NCBI RefSeq assembly: GCF_025947225.1
Contig: NZ_CP110005.1
Location: forward strand, 1,364,001-1,428,000
DNA length: 64,000 nucleotides
Reading direction: 5' to 3'
From: Flavobacterium sp. N2270
GTDB taxonomy: Bacteria; Bacteroidota; Bacteroidia; Flavobacteriales; Flavobacteriaceae
A model generated the notes under the pieces. It did no database searches. It saw only the letters and a list, made by a program, of their open reading frames with translations, and had not been told where the DNA came from. The first letter of the stretch is position 1. Each line of letters starts with the position of its first letter. The translations under genes and the position numbers were made by a program. Below are positions 1-8,080 of this stretch, piece by piece.

Positions 1-174
1 TTCAGTATAAATAATTGCCTTATTAAATGATTTTTTATCATCTTTATTAAAAACAGCGACTTCTAAAAAGTAATCTACACTATCATTTATTTTAGTAGTT
101 TCTTTATATAGCGATTGTGAATAACTTAATGAAGTTAAGAATAAAAGAGAGAATAAGTATCTTTTAATTTGCAA
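1..174 (-). CDS. N-terminus of a secreted protein of unknown function (partial)
   Basis: An open frame runs off the left edge of the window. The only usable start is TTG at 174, because an in-frame TAA lies two codons upstream and no ATG is available. The first 19 residues form a signal peptide (basic MQIKR, a hydrophobic core, then SYSQS), typical of flavobacterial exported proteins. The visible 58 residues show no recognisable domain. It lies downstream of lipA-gapA on the same strand, with 41 bases between. The TTG start is inferred from the frame, not proven. Confidence 0.5.
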   Translation of the reverse strand, partial: MQIKRYLFSLLFLTSLSYSQSLYKETTKINDSVDYFLEVAVFNKDDKKSFNKAIIYTE

Positions 175-215
175 TGCTTAAAACTTTAGTGAAATATTTT
201 TTATAAATATAAAAA

Positions 216-1217
216 TTATTTTTTGGAGATAAAGCTAATTAAGTCAATTAATCTCGAAGAATAACCAATTTCATTATCATACCAGCCTACAACTTTTACC
301 ATATTATCAATTACACTTGTTAATTGCGAATCAAATAAACAAGAATTTGGGTTTCCAATAATATCTACTGAAACTATTGGATCTTCTGTATAAGCTAATA
401 TTCCTGATAATTCTGTTTCAGAAGCTTTTTTAAATGCGTTATTGATTTCTTCAATGGTTACTTTTTCTTTTAAATTGAAAGTAATATCGGTTAAAGAACC
501 ATCTGGTACAGGAACTCGAATTCCGCAACCACCAATTTTTCCATCTAAATCAGGAAAAATCTTAGTTATTGCTTTTGCAGCTCCAGTTGTTGTAGGTACA
601 ATAGATTGCGATGCTCCACGAGCTCTTCTTAAATCTTTATGTGGTTGATCGTGTAAACTTTGATCTGTAGTGTAAGAATGAATAGTTGTAATGTAAGCTT
701 GCTGTATTTCGCCCAATGATTGCATTACTTTTATCATTGGTGCTGCATTATTAGTAGTACAACTGGCATTGGAAACAATAACTTCAGAACCGTCTAAAAT
801 ACTTTCGTTAATTCCCATAACGACTGTTTTAATAGTTTCGTCTTCAGCAGGAGCGGAAAGTATTACTTTTTTAGCACCCGCAGTAATATGTTGGTTGGCT
901 AATTCATATGTTTTGAATTTTCCTGTAGCTTCAATGACAATGTCAATATTTAATGTTTTCCAATCTAAATTAGAAATTTCTTTTTCGTGAAAAAATAAAT
1001 ATTCTTTTTTGTCAACAATAATAGATGAGTTTGTAAAACCTACTTCATAAGGTAAAACTCCGTGAATACTATCATATTTTGTTAAATGACTCATTGTTTT
1101 GTTGTCAGCAATGTCATTTATGGCTATTACTTCAATGGTAGGATGATTAAGCAATAAACGAAATAAATTTCGACCTATTCTTCCATAGCCGTTAATAGCA
1201 ATTCTTATTTTACTCAT
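216..1217 (-). CDS. gap: Type I glyceraldehyde-3-phosphate dehydrogenase
   Basis: Cytosolic glycolytic enzyme that converts glyceraldehyde 3-phosphate, NAD and phosphate to 1,3-bisphosphoglycerate. The 333 residues match the family's length. The N-terminal NAD fold starts with AINGYGRIGR (residues 8-17), and the catalytic motif SNASCTTNN places the nucleophile at Cys153. The C-terminal WYDNEIGYSSR segment is present. The gene starts 2 bases after the lipA stop, so the two are probably co-transcribed. Bacteroidota often carry two gap paralogues; whether this is the main glycolytic copy cannot be told from this window. Confidence 0.95.
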   Translation of the reverse strand: MSKIRIAINGYGRIGRNLFRLLLNHPTIEVIAINDIADNKTMSHLTKYDSIHGVLPYEVGFTNSSIIVDKKEYLFFHEKEISNLDWKTLNIDIVIEATGKFKTYELANQHITAGAKKVILSAPAEDETIKTVVMGINESILDGSEVIVSNASCTTNNAAPMIKVMQSLGEIQQAYITTIHSYTTDQSLHDQPHKDLRRARGASQSIVPTTTGAAKAITKIFPDLDGKIGGCGIRVPVPDGSLTDITFNLKEKVTIEEINNAFKKASETELSGILAYTEDPIVSVDIIGNPNSCLFDSQLTSVIDNMVKVVGWYDNEIGYSSRLIDLISFISKK

Positions 1218-1219
1218 TT

Positions 1220-2089
1220 TTAATGGATGTGTTTTTCTGCATGATAAGAAGAACGAACTAATGCGCCACTTTCTACATGTCTAAAACCAAGTTCTTTTCC
1301 TATTTTTTCGTACTTCTCAAATTGTTCAGGACGAATAAATTCTTTAACTGGTAAATGTTTTTTTGAAGGTTGTAAATATTGACCAATGGTTACAATGTCT
1401 ACTTTAGCATCTGCTAAATCATGAAGCACTTGTATTACTTCTTCTTCAGTTTCTCCTAAACCAAGCATAATTCCCGATTTAGTTCTTTTAATACCTTGTT
1501 CTTTTAAATAACGTAAAACTTCTAAGCTTTTTTCATATTTAGCCTGAATTCTAACTTCTCTAGTTAAACGTTTTACGGTTTCCATATTATGAGAAACTAC
1601 TTCTGGAGCAACTTCAATAATTCGATCTAAATTTCTTGTGTTTCCTTGAAAGTCAGGGATTAAAGTTTCAAGAGTTGTGGTTGGGTTCATTCGTCTGATG
1701 GCTTTTACAGTTTCAGCCCAAATGATTGATCCCATGTCTTTTAAATCATCTCTATCAACACTTGTAATAACAGCGTGTTTAATTCCCATTAATTTAATAG
1801 AACGCGCTACTTTTTCGGGTTCGTCCCAGTCAACCGTTTCTGGTCTTCCAGTTTTTACACCGCAAAAACCACACGAACGCGTACAAATATTTCCAAGAAT
1901 CATAAATGTAGCAGTTCCTTCTCCCCAGCACTCTCCCATATTAGGGCAACTACCAGATGTGCAAATAGTATTTAACTTGTATTTATCTACTAAACCTCTT
2001 AATTCAGTATATTTTTTACCGGTTGGTAATTTTACACGAAGCCATTTTGGTTTTGGTTCTCTAGGTGGAAAAACATTTTCTGTTGCCAT
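1220..2089 (-). CDS. lipA: Lipoyl synthase
   Basis: Radical SAM enzyme that inserts two sulfurs into protein-bound octanoyl groups to make the lipoyl cofactor of 2-oxoacid dehydrogenases and the glycine cleavage system. Both iron-sulfur sites are visible: the auxiliary cluster motif CX4CX5C (Cys43, Cys48, Cys54) and the radical SAM motif CX3CX2C (Cys69, Cys73, Cys76). The C-terminal RSSY that gives the serine ligand is also present. The length of 289 residues is normal. A TATCTTTG promoter box lies about 30 bases upstream and gap follows directly, so lipA is the first gene of a two-gene unit. Confidence 0.97.
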   Translation of the reverse strand: MATENVFPPREPKPKWLRVKLPTGKKYTELRGLVDKYKLNTICTSGSCPNMGECWGEGTATFMILGNICTRSCGFCGVKTGRPETVDWDEPEKVARSIKLMGIKHAVITSVDRDDLKDMGSIIWAETVKAIRRMNPTTTLETLIPDFQGNTRNLDRIIEVAPEVVSHNMETVKRLTREVRIQAKYEKSLEVLRYLKEQGIKRTKSGIMLGLGETEEEVIQVLHDLADAKVDIVTIGQYLQPSKKHLPVKEFIRPEQFEKYEKIGKELGFRHVESGALVRSSYHAEKHIH

Positions 2090-2118
2090 TTTATCTTTTT
2101 CAAATGTGGTTTAAAACA

Positions 2119-2126
2119 CAAAGATA
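2119..2126 (-). promoter_or_regulatory. Probable -7 promoter element of lipA
   Basis: On the minus strand the sequence TATCTTTG fits the Bacteroidota -7 consensus TAnnTTTG. It sits 30 bases before the lipA ATG. No clear TTG -33 element is seen at the usual distance; the upstream stretch is occupied by a 14-bp tandem repeat. Confidence 0.5.
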
Positions 2127-2130
2127 ACAA

Positions 2131-2164
2131 GAAGTTGGAATTAAGAAGTTGGAATTAAGAAGTT
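2131..2164. repeat. Short tandem repeat, 14-bp unit made of two heptads
   Basis: The unit GAAGTTGGAATTAA occurs at 2131-2144 and 2145-2158, followed by a partial third copy GAAGTT. It reads as alternating 7-mers (GAAGTTG, GAATTAA). It lies between the sigma-factor gene and the lipA promoter. Other 7-bp-periodic stretches occur at 24981-25015 and 53269-53296. Confidence 0.8.
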
Positions 2165-2194
2165 TTTATCTATTCTTTATGACTTCTAGTAAAA

Positions 2195-2761
2195 TTAATT
2201 TCTTTTAGAAATAATTTCAGCTAGTAGTTTCTTAGCTCTAAGTAGTTTTACTTTAATATTATTTAAAGGTTCTTCAAGAGTTTCCGAAATATCAATGTAG
2301 CTCATTTCCTGAAAATAACGCAATTGAATTACTTCTTGATAAGCGGGTTTTAATTCTTTAATATAGCCTAATAATTGCGAAAGATTTTGTTCTGTAATAA
2401 TGTCGTCTTCAGCACTTGGAGTTTCATCAATAATTTGATAAGCCTGATTGTTCTCGTTATTGTTCATGTCTAAAAATAAAGAGGTTTTCTTTTTTCGTAA
2501 CATGTCAATGTGAACGTTTTTCGCAATTGCAATTAACCAAGTGTTAAAGCCAAATTCGGGATTATAGGTTGCAATTTTATCAAATGCTTTTGCAAAAGTT
2601 TCAATTACAATATCATCAGTATCGGCTTCATTTTCAGTCCTCTTAAGCATGTATCCAAAAACTTCATTCCAAAAGAAATCTAATAAAAAAGTAAACGCAA
2701 CTTGGTCGCCATTTTTAGCTTTTTCAATGTTTTTTTGAATTATTTCTGAAGTTATTTCCAA
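2195..2761 (-). CDS. RNA polymerase sigma factor, sigma-70/ECF family
   Basis: A 188-residue sigma factor. Region 2 spans about residues 25-95 (helices around GYMLKRTENEADTDDIVIETF and the TWLIAIAKN motif) and region 4 about 125-185 (EVIQLRYFQEMSYIDISETL, then a helix-turn-helix). No anti-sigma gene is adjacent. Its start overlaps the end of the upstream glycosyltransferase gene by 10 bases, so both are in one transcript. The relatives in flavobacteria are constitutively annotated as sigma factors near lipA; the regulon is unknown. Confidence 0.9.
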   Translation of the reverse strand: MEITSEIIQKNIEKAKNGDQVAFTFLLDFFWNEVFGYMLKRTENEADTDDIVIETFAKAFDKIATYNPEFGFNTWLIAIAKNVHIDMLRKKKTSLFLDMNNNENNQAYQIIDETPSAEDDIITEQNLSQLLGYIKELKPAYQEVIQLRYFQEMSYIDISETLEEPLNNIKVKLLRAKKLLAEIISKRN

Positions 2762-3861
2762 TGCTTAGGTTTTGAGAATAGGTTTAAGATAAATAAATAC
2801 AATTGTGTGAATATAAGTATTATTTCAATAAAAGGGTAAAAATACATAATATCCCTTTCTTTTAATTTAGAAGCGCTAAAGCCTAAAGAGATCCATGCTA
2901 TAATATATCTAGAGCCTAGTAATGCTGCAACAATTATAAGTTGATGATTGAATGCTAGTAAAAGTATTCCTAGAATTAAAGTGAATAATTGCGTAGAGTA
3001 AAACAAACCCAATTGAAATTGATCAAACGCTTTATAATATTTAGCGGTTGAAATATGTCTTCTTTTTTGATTAAACCAATCGCTAAAAGTTGTTTTAGCA
3101 TCAGAATAAGTAAAACTATTTGGTTCAATACATATAGTTGTATTTTCTTTTGTACTGGCTTGATTAATGAATAGATCATCATCTCCAGAGCGAATTTTCA
3201 TATGATCTATAAAACCATTTACTTTGTAAAATTCATCGCTTTTGTAAGCCAAATTTCGACCAACTCCCATATATGGAGCTCCCATTTTAGCCCAAGAAAA
3301 ATACTGTACGGCAGTCATTAAAGTTTCAAAACGGATGATTTTGTTTAAAAATGAACCTTTAACTTTATTGTATGCGCCATAACCTAAAACAATAGTTTTT
3401 TTAGGAGTGAAGTTCATACTCATATTACTTATCCATTCAGTTGAAGCAGGTTTGCAATCAGCATCAATAAATAATAAATGTTTGTATTTTGCAACTTTAA
3501 TTCCAAGTGTTAGCGCATATTTTTTGTTTCCCCAAAAGGTTTCATTATTTTGAACTTTAACCAACTTAACATTAGAATATTGTTTTTCATATTCTTCAAA
3601 TAAATCTAAAGTTTCGTCACTAGAAGCATCATCGATAAGAACGATTTCAAATTCAGGGTAATTTTGATTGATTAAAAGTGGAAAATATGCTTTAACGTTT
3701 TCTGCTTCGTTTTTAGCACAAACAATAACTGAAACAGGAAATCTTTGAGAACTACCGTTCTTTATTTTCCCAAATGAAAAATTACCAAAAATGAATAAAT
3801 AGTAAATTATTTGTATAGAAATGATTACTATAAAACTTACTAAAAGTATATTTAAAACCAT
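2752..3861 (-). CDS. Membrane-bound family 2 glycosyltransferase
   Basis: 369 residues. An N-terminal membrane helix (about 3-25) is followed by a GT-A fold: SVIVCAKNEAEN (44-55), the nucleotide-binding DDAS (77-80), the metal-binding DAD (133-135), the acceptor-side GDDD (226-229) and QKRRHIS (265-271), related to the Q/RxxRW motif of processive enzymes. Two or three hydrophobic helices close the protein. The fold predicts transfer of a sugar from a nucleotide donor at the inner face of the cytoplasmic membrane. The substrate cannot be read from sequence. It lies between a small membrane protein gene and a sigma-factor gene in one transcription unit. Confidence 0.88.
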   Translation of the reverse strand: MVLNILLVSFIVIISIQIIYYLFIFGNFSFGKIKNGSSQRFPVSVIVCAKNEAENVKAYFPLLINQNYPEFEIVLIDDASSDETLDLFEEYEKQYSNVKLVKVQNNETFWGNKKYALTLGIKVAKYKHLLFIDADCKPASTEWISNMSMNFTPKKTIVLGYGAYNKVKGSFLNKIIRFETLMTAVQYFSWAKMGAPYMGVGRNLAYKSDEFYKVNGFIDHMKIRSGDDDLFINQASTKENTTICIEPNSFTYSDAKTTFSDWFNQKRRHISTAKYYKAFDQFQLGLFYSTQLFTLILGILLLAFNHQLIIVAALLGSRYIIAWISLGFSASKLKERDIMYFYPFIEIILIFTQLYLFILNLFSKPKHWK

Positions 3862-3876
3862 ATGTTTTTAAGGTAA

Positions 3877-4080
3877 TTATTTTGCAGAATCGTTAGTGCA
3901 ATCTTGCATTTGTTCAGGAGTTTTTCCACAAAAACTACAGTTTTCTCCATCTTTATTTAAAAACGGACTTTGGCTTGCACAAGTTCCAGAAAATTTCCCA
4001 TCTTTTTTTGCCCATATTTTAATTGCAATTCCAGCAAATGCAATTGCAAGTAACCCGATAGTTAATAAAACAAGTTTCAT
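3877..4080 (-). CDS. Small single-pass membrane protein with four conserved-looking cysteines
   Basis: 67 residues with one N-terminal helix (about 3-22) and a short outer tail. The tail has Cys at GTCASQ, at CSFC and near the C-terminus (QDC). The arrangement suggests a metal-binding or disulfide-bonded mini-domain, which is inference. I recognise the form as a conserved small protein of flavobacteria but know no function for it. It is the first gene of the unit that continues into the glycosyltransferase 15 bases downstream. Confidence 0.75.
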   Translation of the reverse strand: MKLVLLTIGLLAIAFAGIAIKIWAKKDGKFSGTCASQSPFLNKDGENCSFCGKTPEQMQDCTNDSAK

Positions 4081-4100
4081 TTTTTAATTTTTAGAGTCTG

Positions 4101-4133
4101 CAAATTTACAAAACAAACAGTAAAGAAGTGCAA
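4101..4133 (-). promoter_or_regulatory. Promoter of the small membrane protein/glycosyltransferase/sigma unit
   Basis: On the minus strand, TTG (4131-4133) is followed after 22 bases by TAAATTTG (4101-4108), matching the Bacteroidota TTG-N17-23-TAnnTTTG form. The ATG is 21 bases after the box. It lies in the short gap after the murB stop. Confidence 0.6.
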
Positions 4134-4140
4134 AAAAAGG

Positions 4141-5148
4141 TTAAATAATATTAACTTCTGCTTCAATAGCAATGCCATACTTGTCTAAAATAGTTTTTTG
4201 AATGTGTTTTGAAAGTTCAACAATCTCTTGGCCAGTTGCATTTCCATAATTAACAAGTACTAATGCTTGTTTTTCATGAATTCCTGCGTCACCAAATCTT
4301 TTACCTTTAAATCCAGCTTGTTCAATTAACCAGCCTGCTGGGACTTTTACTTCTGTGTTAGAAACAACATAATGGGGCATTTCTGGATATTGAAGAACTG
4401 CTTTTTTGTATGTTTCTATTGGTACAATTGGGTTTTTAAAAAAACTGCCACTGTTTCCTAAAACTTTTGGATCTGGAAGTTTACTTTTTCTAATAGCAAT
4501 TACAGCATTACTTATATCTTTTATAGAAGGATTTGTAATATTGTTTTGTGCTAATTCAGCTTCAATAGCGCCATAAGAACTATTGGTTTTGTGATTTTTT
4601 TTGGTAAGTTTAAAAACAACACTTGTTATAATGTATTGATTTTTTAATTCGTTTTTAAAAACACTTTCTCTGTATCCAAAATTACAATCTTCTTTTTCAA
4701 AAGTTGTAATACTTTGGTTGTTTATAGAAATGGCTTCGCACGAAGAAAAAACATCTTTTATTTCAACGCCATAAGCGCCAATATTTTGAATTGGAGTAGT
4801 TCCTACATTTCCTGGAATAAGTGATAAGTTTTCAATTCCTCCATAATTATGCTCAATGCACCATAAAATAAATTCATGCCAATTTTCTCCAGCATTTGCT
4901 TTTATCCAAACATAATCTTCACTTTCTTTAACAATAGAAATTCCTTTTAAATCTACATGTACAACCAGTTTGTTAATGTTCTGTGTAAGTAACATGTTGC
5001 TTCCGCCGCCTAAAACAAAAATATCTTTATTCAGTTTTAAAACGTCAATAAGTTCTTTAATGTTTTGTACAGAAGTAAATTCTTTAGCTTTAGCTTCAAT
5101 TCCAAAGGTATTATATGTTTTTAACGAAAAATCAGATTGAATATTCAT
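4141..5148 (-). CDS. murB: UDP-N-acetylmuramate dehydrogenase
   Basis: Cytosolic FAD- and NADPH-dependent reductase that forms UDP-N-acetylmuramate in peptidoglycan synthesis. 335 residues, the length of type I MurB. Visible motifs are the FAD-binding LGGGSNML (46-53), the PGNVGTTPIQNIGAYG segment, the FGYRESVFK segment specific to type I enzymes, and GNSGSFFKNP with the catalytic serine. The gene follows recF by 43 bases on the same strand. Confidence 0.96.
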   Translation of the reverse strand: MNIQSDFSLKTYNTFGIEAKAKEFTSVQNIKELIDVLKLNKDIFVLGGGSNMLLTQNINKLVVHVDLKGISIVKESEDYVWIKANAGENWHEFILWCIEHNYGGIENLSLIPGNVGTTPIQNIGAYGVEIKDVFSSCEAISINNQSITTFEKEDCNFGYRESVFKNELKNQYIITSVVFKLTKKNHKTNSSYGAIEAELAQNNITNPSIKDISNAVIAIRKSKLPDPKVLGNSGSFFKNPIVPIETYKKAVLQYPEMPHYVVSNTEVKVPAGWLIEQAGFKGKRFGDAGIHEKQALVLVNYGNATGQEIVELSKHIQKTILDKYGIAIEAEVNII

Positions 5149-5191
5149 AAGTTGTGTAAAAAAATCAGTGTAAAAGTAAGAATAATTTCAG

Positions 5192-6271
5192 TTATAACTG
5201 AAATATAGCGTAAGATTGATGTGTGCTTTTAATTATAGCTTCAGTTCTTTCAACATGAGTGTCGGAAATAAATATTTGCCCAAAAACTTCGTCATTTACC
5301 ATTGTTACAATTTTTTGAACTCTGGATTCGTCTAGTTTGTCAAAAATATCATCAAACAATAAAATAGGTAAAACGCCACTTTGTTGTTTTATAAAGTCAA
5401 ATTGAGCTAATTTCAAGGCAATTAAAAACGATTTTTGTTGTCCCTGCGAACCAAATTTTTTAATAGGAAAGTTGTCAATTTCAAAAGATAAATCATCTTT
5501 ATGGATCCCTACACTTGTATATTGTAAAGCTCTATCTTTATTGATGTTATTTGATAAAAGTTCAGCTAAAGTGTTTTCAAATAAATTACTCGAATATACT
5601 AATTGTACATTTTCGGCATTATCTGTTATTAATTGGTAATACTTTTGAAAAATAGGAATAAAACTTTCTAGGAATTCTTTTCTCTTTTCAAAAATATTAG
5701 TCCCAATAGGAATAATTTGCTCATTATATATACTTAAAGTATCAATGTCAAAAGACTGATTTAATGCGAAATATTTTAGTAACGCATTTCGTTGAGCAAT
5801 TAATTTATTATATTGAATTAATTCATTAAGGTATGAATTGTCTAAAGTAGAAATTACACTATCAATAAATTTACGTCTTACATCGCTTCCTTCAGAAATT
5901 AAATTTGTATCAGAAGGAGAAATGATTACAAGAGGAATAAAACCAACATGATCTGAAAGTTTATCGTAAATTTTATTATTTCGTTTTAAAACTTTTTTCT
6001 GACCTCTTTTTAAACTACAAGCAATTTTTTCTTCTTTGTCATATTTAGAAAAGGTTCCGTCAATTAAAAAAAACTCTTCCTCATGTTTAATGTTTTGAAC
6101 GGCAAGCGGATTAAAATAACTTTTACCATAAGATAAATGAAAAATAGCGTCTAAAATATTAGTTTTTCCTTTGCCATTTTTTCCTACAAAACAATTTACC
6201 TTTTCATCAAAATCAAAAGACTTATCTGAAATGTTTTTATAATTTAATAATGACAATTGTTTTAAATACAC
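5192..6271 (-). CDS. recF: DNA replication and repair protein RecF
   Basis: SMC-like ATPase that helps load RecA at gaps with RecO and RecR. 359 residues. Walker A GKNGKGKT is at 30-37, the ABC signature is in [11 protein letters not shown], and Walker B is [17 protein letters not shown]. The N-terminus [14 protein letters not shown] is the typical RecF start. A TACTTTTG box lies at 6303-6310 on the same strand. It is divergent from the TPR protein gene and probably co-transcribed with murB. Confidence 0.96.
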   Translation of the reverse strand: MYLKQLSLLNYKNISDKSFDFDEKVNCFVGKNGKGKTNILDAIFHLSYGKSYFNPLAVQNIKHEEEFFLIDGTFSKYDKEEKIACSLKRGQKKVLKRNNKIYDKLSDHVGFIPLVIISPSDTNLISEGSDVRRKFIDSVISTLDNSYLNELIQYNKLIAQRNALLKYFALNQSFDIDTLSIYNEQIIPIGTNIFEKRKEFLESFIPIFQKYYQLITDNAENVQLVYSSNLFENTLAELLSNNINKDRALQYTSVGIHKDDLSFEIDNFPIKKFGSQGQQKSFLIALKLAQFDFIKQQSGVLPILLFDDIFDKLDESRVQKIVTMVNDEVFGQIFISDTHVERTEAIIKSTHQSYAIFQL

Positions 6272-6302
6272 AGTTTATTTTCCTTTATTTGTAGCAATAT
6301 TG

Positions 6303-6310
6303 CAAAAGTA
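6303..6310 (-). promoter_or_regulatory. Probable -7 promoter element of recF
   Basis: The minus-strand sequence TACTTTTG matches TAnnTTTG and lies 32 bases before the recF ATG. No clear -33 TTG is seen. Confidence 0.45.
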
Positions 6311-6365
6311 GTTGCAAAATAGAAAAATAACCATAAAAAGGGCTTTTAATTTTCAATAAAAATTA

Positions 6366-6373
6366 TATTTTTG
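6366..6373 (+). promoter_or_regulatory. Probable -7 promoter element of the TPR protein/ribH unit
   Basis: TATTTTTG matches TAnnTTTG and lies 22 bases before the ATG at 6396. The intergenic region is shared with the divergent recF promoter. Confidence 0.5.
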
Positions 6374-6395
6374 CACCTCAATAAATTTAAAATAA

Positions 6396-7181
6396 ATGGC
6401 AACATATAACAAAAGAGGCTATAAAGCTTCAAAACCAGAAGAATTAGATACTAATGCAAATGAATTTGAAGAAGTAATTGAAACTTCAGGAGAAAGTACA
6501 ACTGAAGAAGTTTTTAATACTTTAGATGAAACTGCTTCTAAAACTGAAGACTGGGTTGCTAAAAATCAAAAATTAGTATTAGGAGTTGTAGGTGCAATTG
6601 CATTAGTAACAATTGGTTATTTATTATTTGATAAATTTGTTGCTCAACCAAAAGAAGATAAAGCATTTAGTGAAATTTTTCAAGCTCAAGAATATTTTAA
6701 TCAAGCTTTATCTAATACTGAAAATCCAGATTCATTATTTAATCTTGCATTAAAAGGCGGTGAAGGAAAACTTGGTTTTACAGGTGTTGCAGATCAATAT
6801 TCTGGAACAAAAGCAGGAAATTTAGCTAATTATTATGCAGGAATGTCTTATTTGAATATTAAAGATTTTAAAAATGCTGAAAAGTATTTATTAGAATTTT
6901 CTTCAAAAGATATGATGTTAAATGCATTGGCATTAGGTGGTTTAGGTGACGCTTATTCTGAAACGAATAAAGTTGATGACGCTATTTCTTATTACAAAAA
7001 AGCTGCAGAAACTAATGAAAATGATTTTACTACACCAAGATTTTTATTTAAAGCTGCACAATTAGCATTAATAGCAAATAAAAAAGAAGAAGCAAATAAA
7101 TTGTTTACTCAAATTAAAGAAAAATACGAAACTTCAAAAGAAGGATTAAATATTGACGCTTATATTGCGATGACAGAATAA
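6396..7181 (+). CDS. Membrane-anchored tetratricopeptide repeat protein
   Basis: 261 residues. An acidic cytoplasmic N-terminus (1-58) precedes one membrane helix (about 61-81), then a periplasmic domain of TPR helices (about 95-255, including NLANYYAGMSYLNIKDFKNAEKYL-type repeats). The layout resembles YfgM/BamD-like TPR scaffolds, so a role in handling periplasmic proteins is possible but unproven. It is followed by ribH after one base, which suggests joint translation although the functions seem unrelated. Confidence 0.85.
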   Translation: MATYNKRGYKASKPEELDTNANEFEEVIETSGESTTEEVFNTLDETASKTEDWVAKNQKLVLGVVGAIALVTIGYLLFDKFVAQPKEDKAFSEIFQAQEYFNQALSNTENPDSLFNLALKGGEGKLGFTGVADQYSGTKAGNLANYYAGMSYLNIKDFKNAEKYLLEFSSKDMMLNALALGGLGDAYSETNKVDDAISYYKKAAETNENDFTTPRFLFKAAQLALIANKKEEANKLFTQIKEKYETSKEGLNIDAYIAMTE

Positions 7182-7182
7182 T

Positions 7183-7671
7183 ATGGCTACAGAAAATAAA
7201 AACTTATCACAATACGATAAAAACACAATCCCAAACGCGAAAGACTTTCGGTTTGGGATTGTTGTTTCAGAATGGAATGACGAGATAACTAATGGTTTAT
7301 TCAACGGAGCAAAAGCTGCATTGTTAGATTGTGGTGCTTTGTCAGAAAATATAATCCGTTGGGATGTTCCTGGAAGTTTTGAGTTGATTTATGGTTCTAA
7401 GAGAATGATTGAAACTCAAAAAGTAGATTGCGTCATTGCAATTGGATGTGTAATTAAAGGAGAAACTATGCATTTTGAGTTTGTATGCGAAGGGGTTACT
7501 CAAGGTGTTAAAGATTTAAATTTGAAATACGATGTTCCTACAATTTTTTGTTTATTAACCGATAATTCAATGCAACAGTCAATTGATAGAAGTGGTGGGA
7601 AACACGGAAATAAAGGTACTGAAGCTGCAATTGCCGCAATTAAAATGGTAGATTTAAATAAAAAAGCTTAA
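7183..7671 (+). CDS. ribH: 6,7-dimethyl-8-ribityllumazine synthase
   Basis: Penultimate enzyme of riboflavin synthesis; it joins 5-amino-6-ribitylaminouracil and dihydroxybutanone phosphate. 162 residues form the usual single domain. Visible substrate-site motifs are SEWNDEITNGL (29-39), PGSFELIYGSKRM, and GCVIKGETMHFEFVCEGV with the catalytic His. A strong terminator follows at 7693-7718. No other riboflavin genes are in the window. Confidence 0.96.
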   Translation: MATENKNLSQYDKNTIPNAKDFRFGIVVSEWNDEITNGLFNGAKAALLDCGALSENIIRWDVPGSFELIYGSKRMIETQKVDCVIAIGCVIKGETMHFEFVCEGVTQGVKDLNLKYDVPTIFCLLTDNSMQQSIDRSGGKHGNKGTEAAIAAIKMVDLNKKA

Positions 7672-7692
7672 TTTTTTATTACTTATAAAATT

Positions 7693-7718
7693 AAAATCCC
7701 GCTATTGGCGGGATTTTT
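7693..7718 (+). terminator. Rho-independent terminator after ribH
   Basis: A perfect 10-bp stem (AAAATCCCGC at 7693-7702 with GCGGGATTTT at 7708-7717) with a 5-base loop, ending in a run of T. Confidence 0.9.
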
Positions 7719-7780
7719 GTTAACAAATAATTCAGATAAAAAAGATTAGAAATTCTTAAATTTGAAAAAAATAGATTGAT

Positions 7781-8080
7781 ATGTTTAAATTCGGTCGTGG
7801 CTCAATGAAGTTGCCAAAAAATAAAAAATTTAATTATACTCCGCGTCACTATGAAGGAAAAGTGATTGACAATCCTTATGATTTTGACTCTATTATTAAA
7901 AAAGATAGAGACGCCGTAAGTTATAATGATTTGAGAGCACATTGGAGTGAAGCACGTCAAAACAGTCGTCACAGAGGAAATAGAAATTTTAATATTAGAA
8001 TTATGATTATAGTTTTAGTATTGCTTTTGCTCTTTATGTACATCATCGATTTTGATTTATCTATTTTTAGAAAACAATAA
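7781..8080 (+). CDS. Small membrane protein upstream of mutL
   Basis: 99 residues: a basic, tyrosine-rich N-terminal part (for example KNKKFNYTPRHYEGK) and one C-terminal membrane helix (about 74-91). Homologues at this position in flavobacterial genomes are sometimes labelled riboflavin synthase subunit beta, but nothing in the sequence supports enzyme activity. The stop is directly followed by the mutL ATG. Function unknown. Confidence 0.75.
   Translation: MFKFGRGSMKLPKNKKFNYTPRHYEGKVIDNPYDFDSIIKKDRDAVSYNDLRAHWSEARQNSRHRGNRNFNIRIMIIVLVLLLLFMYIIDFDLSIFRKQ

Noticed and set aside
1677..2114. A 145-codon plus-strand frame opposite lipA
   Set aside because: LipA on the other strand has all its cysteine motifs; the antisense frame has no recognisable features.
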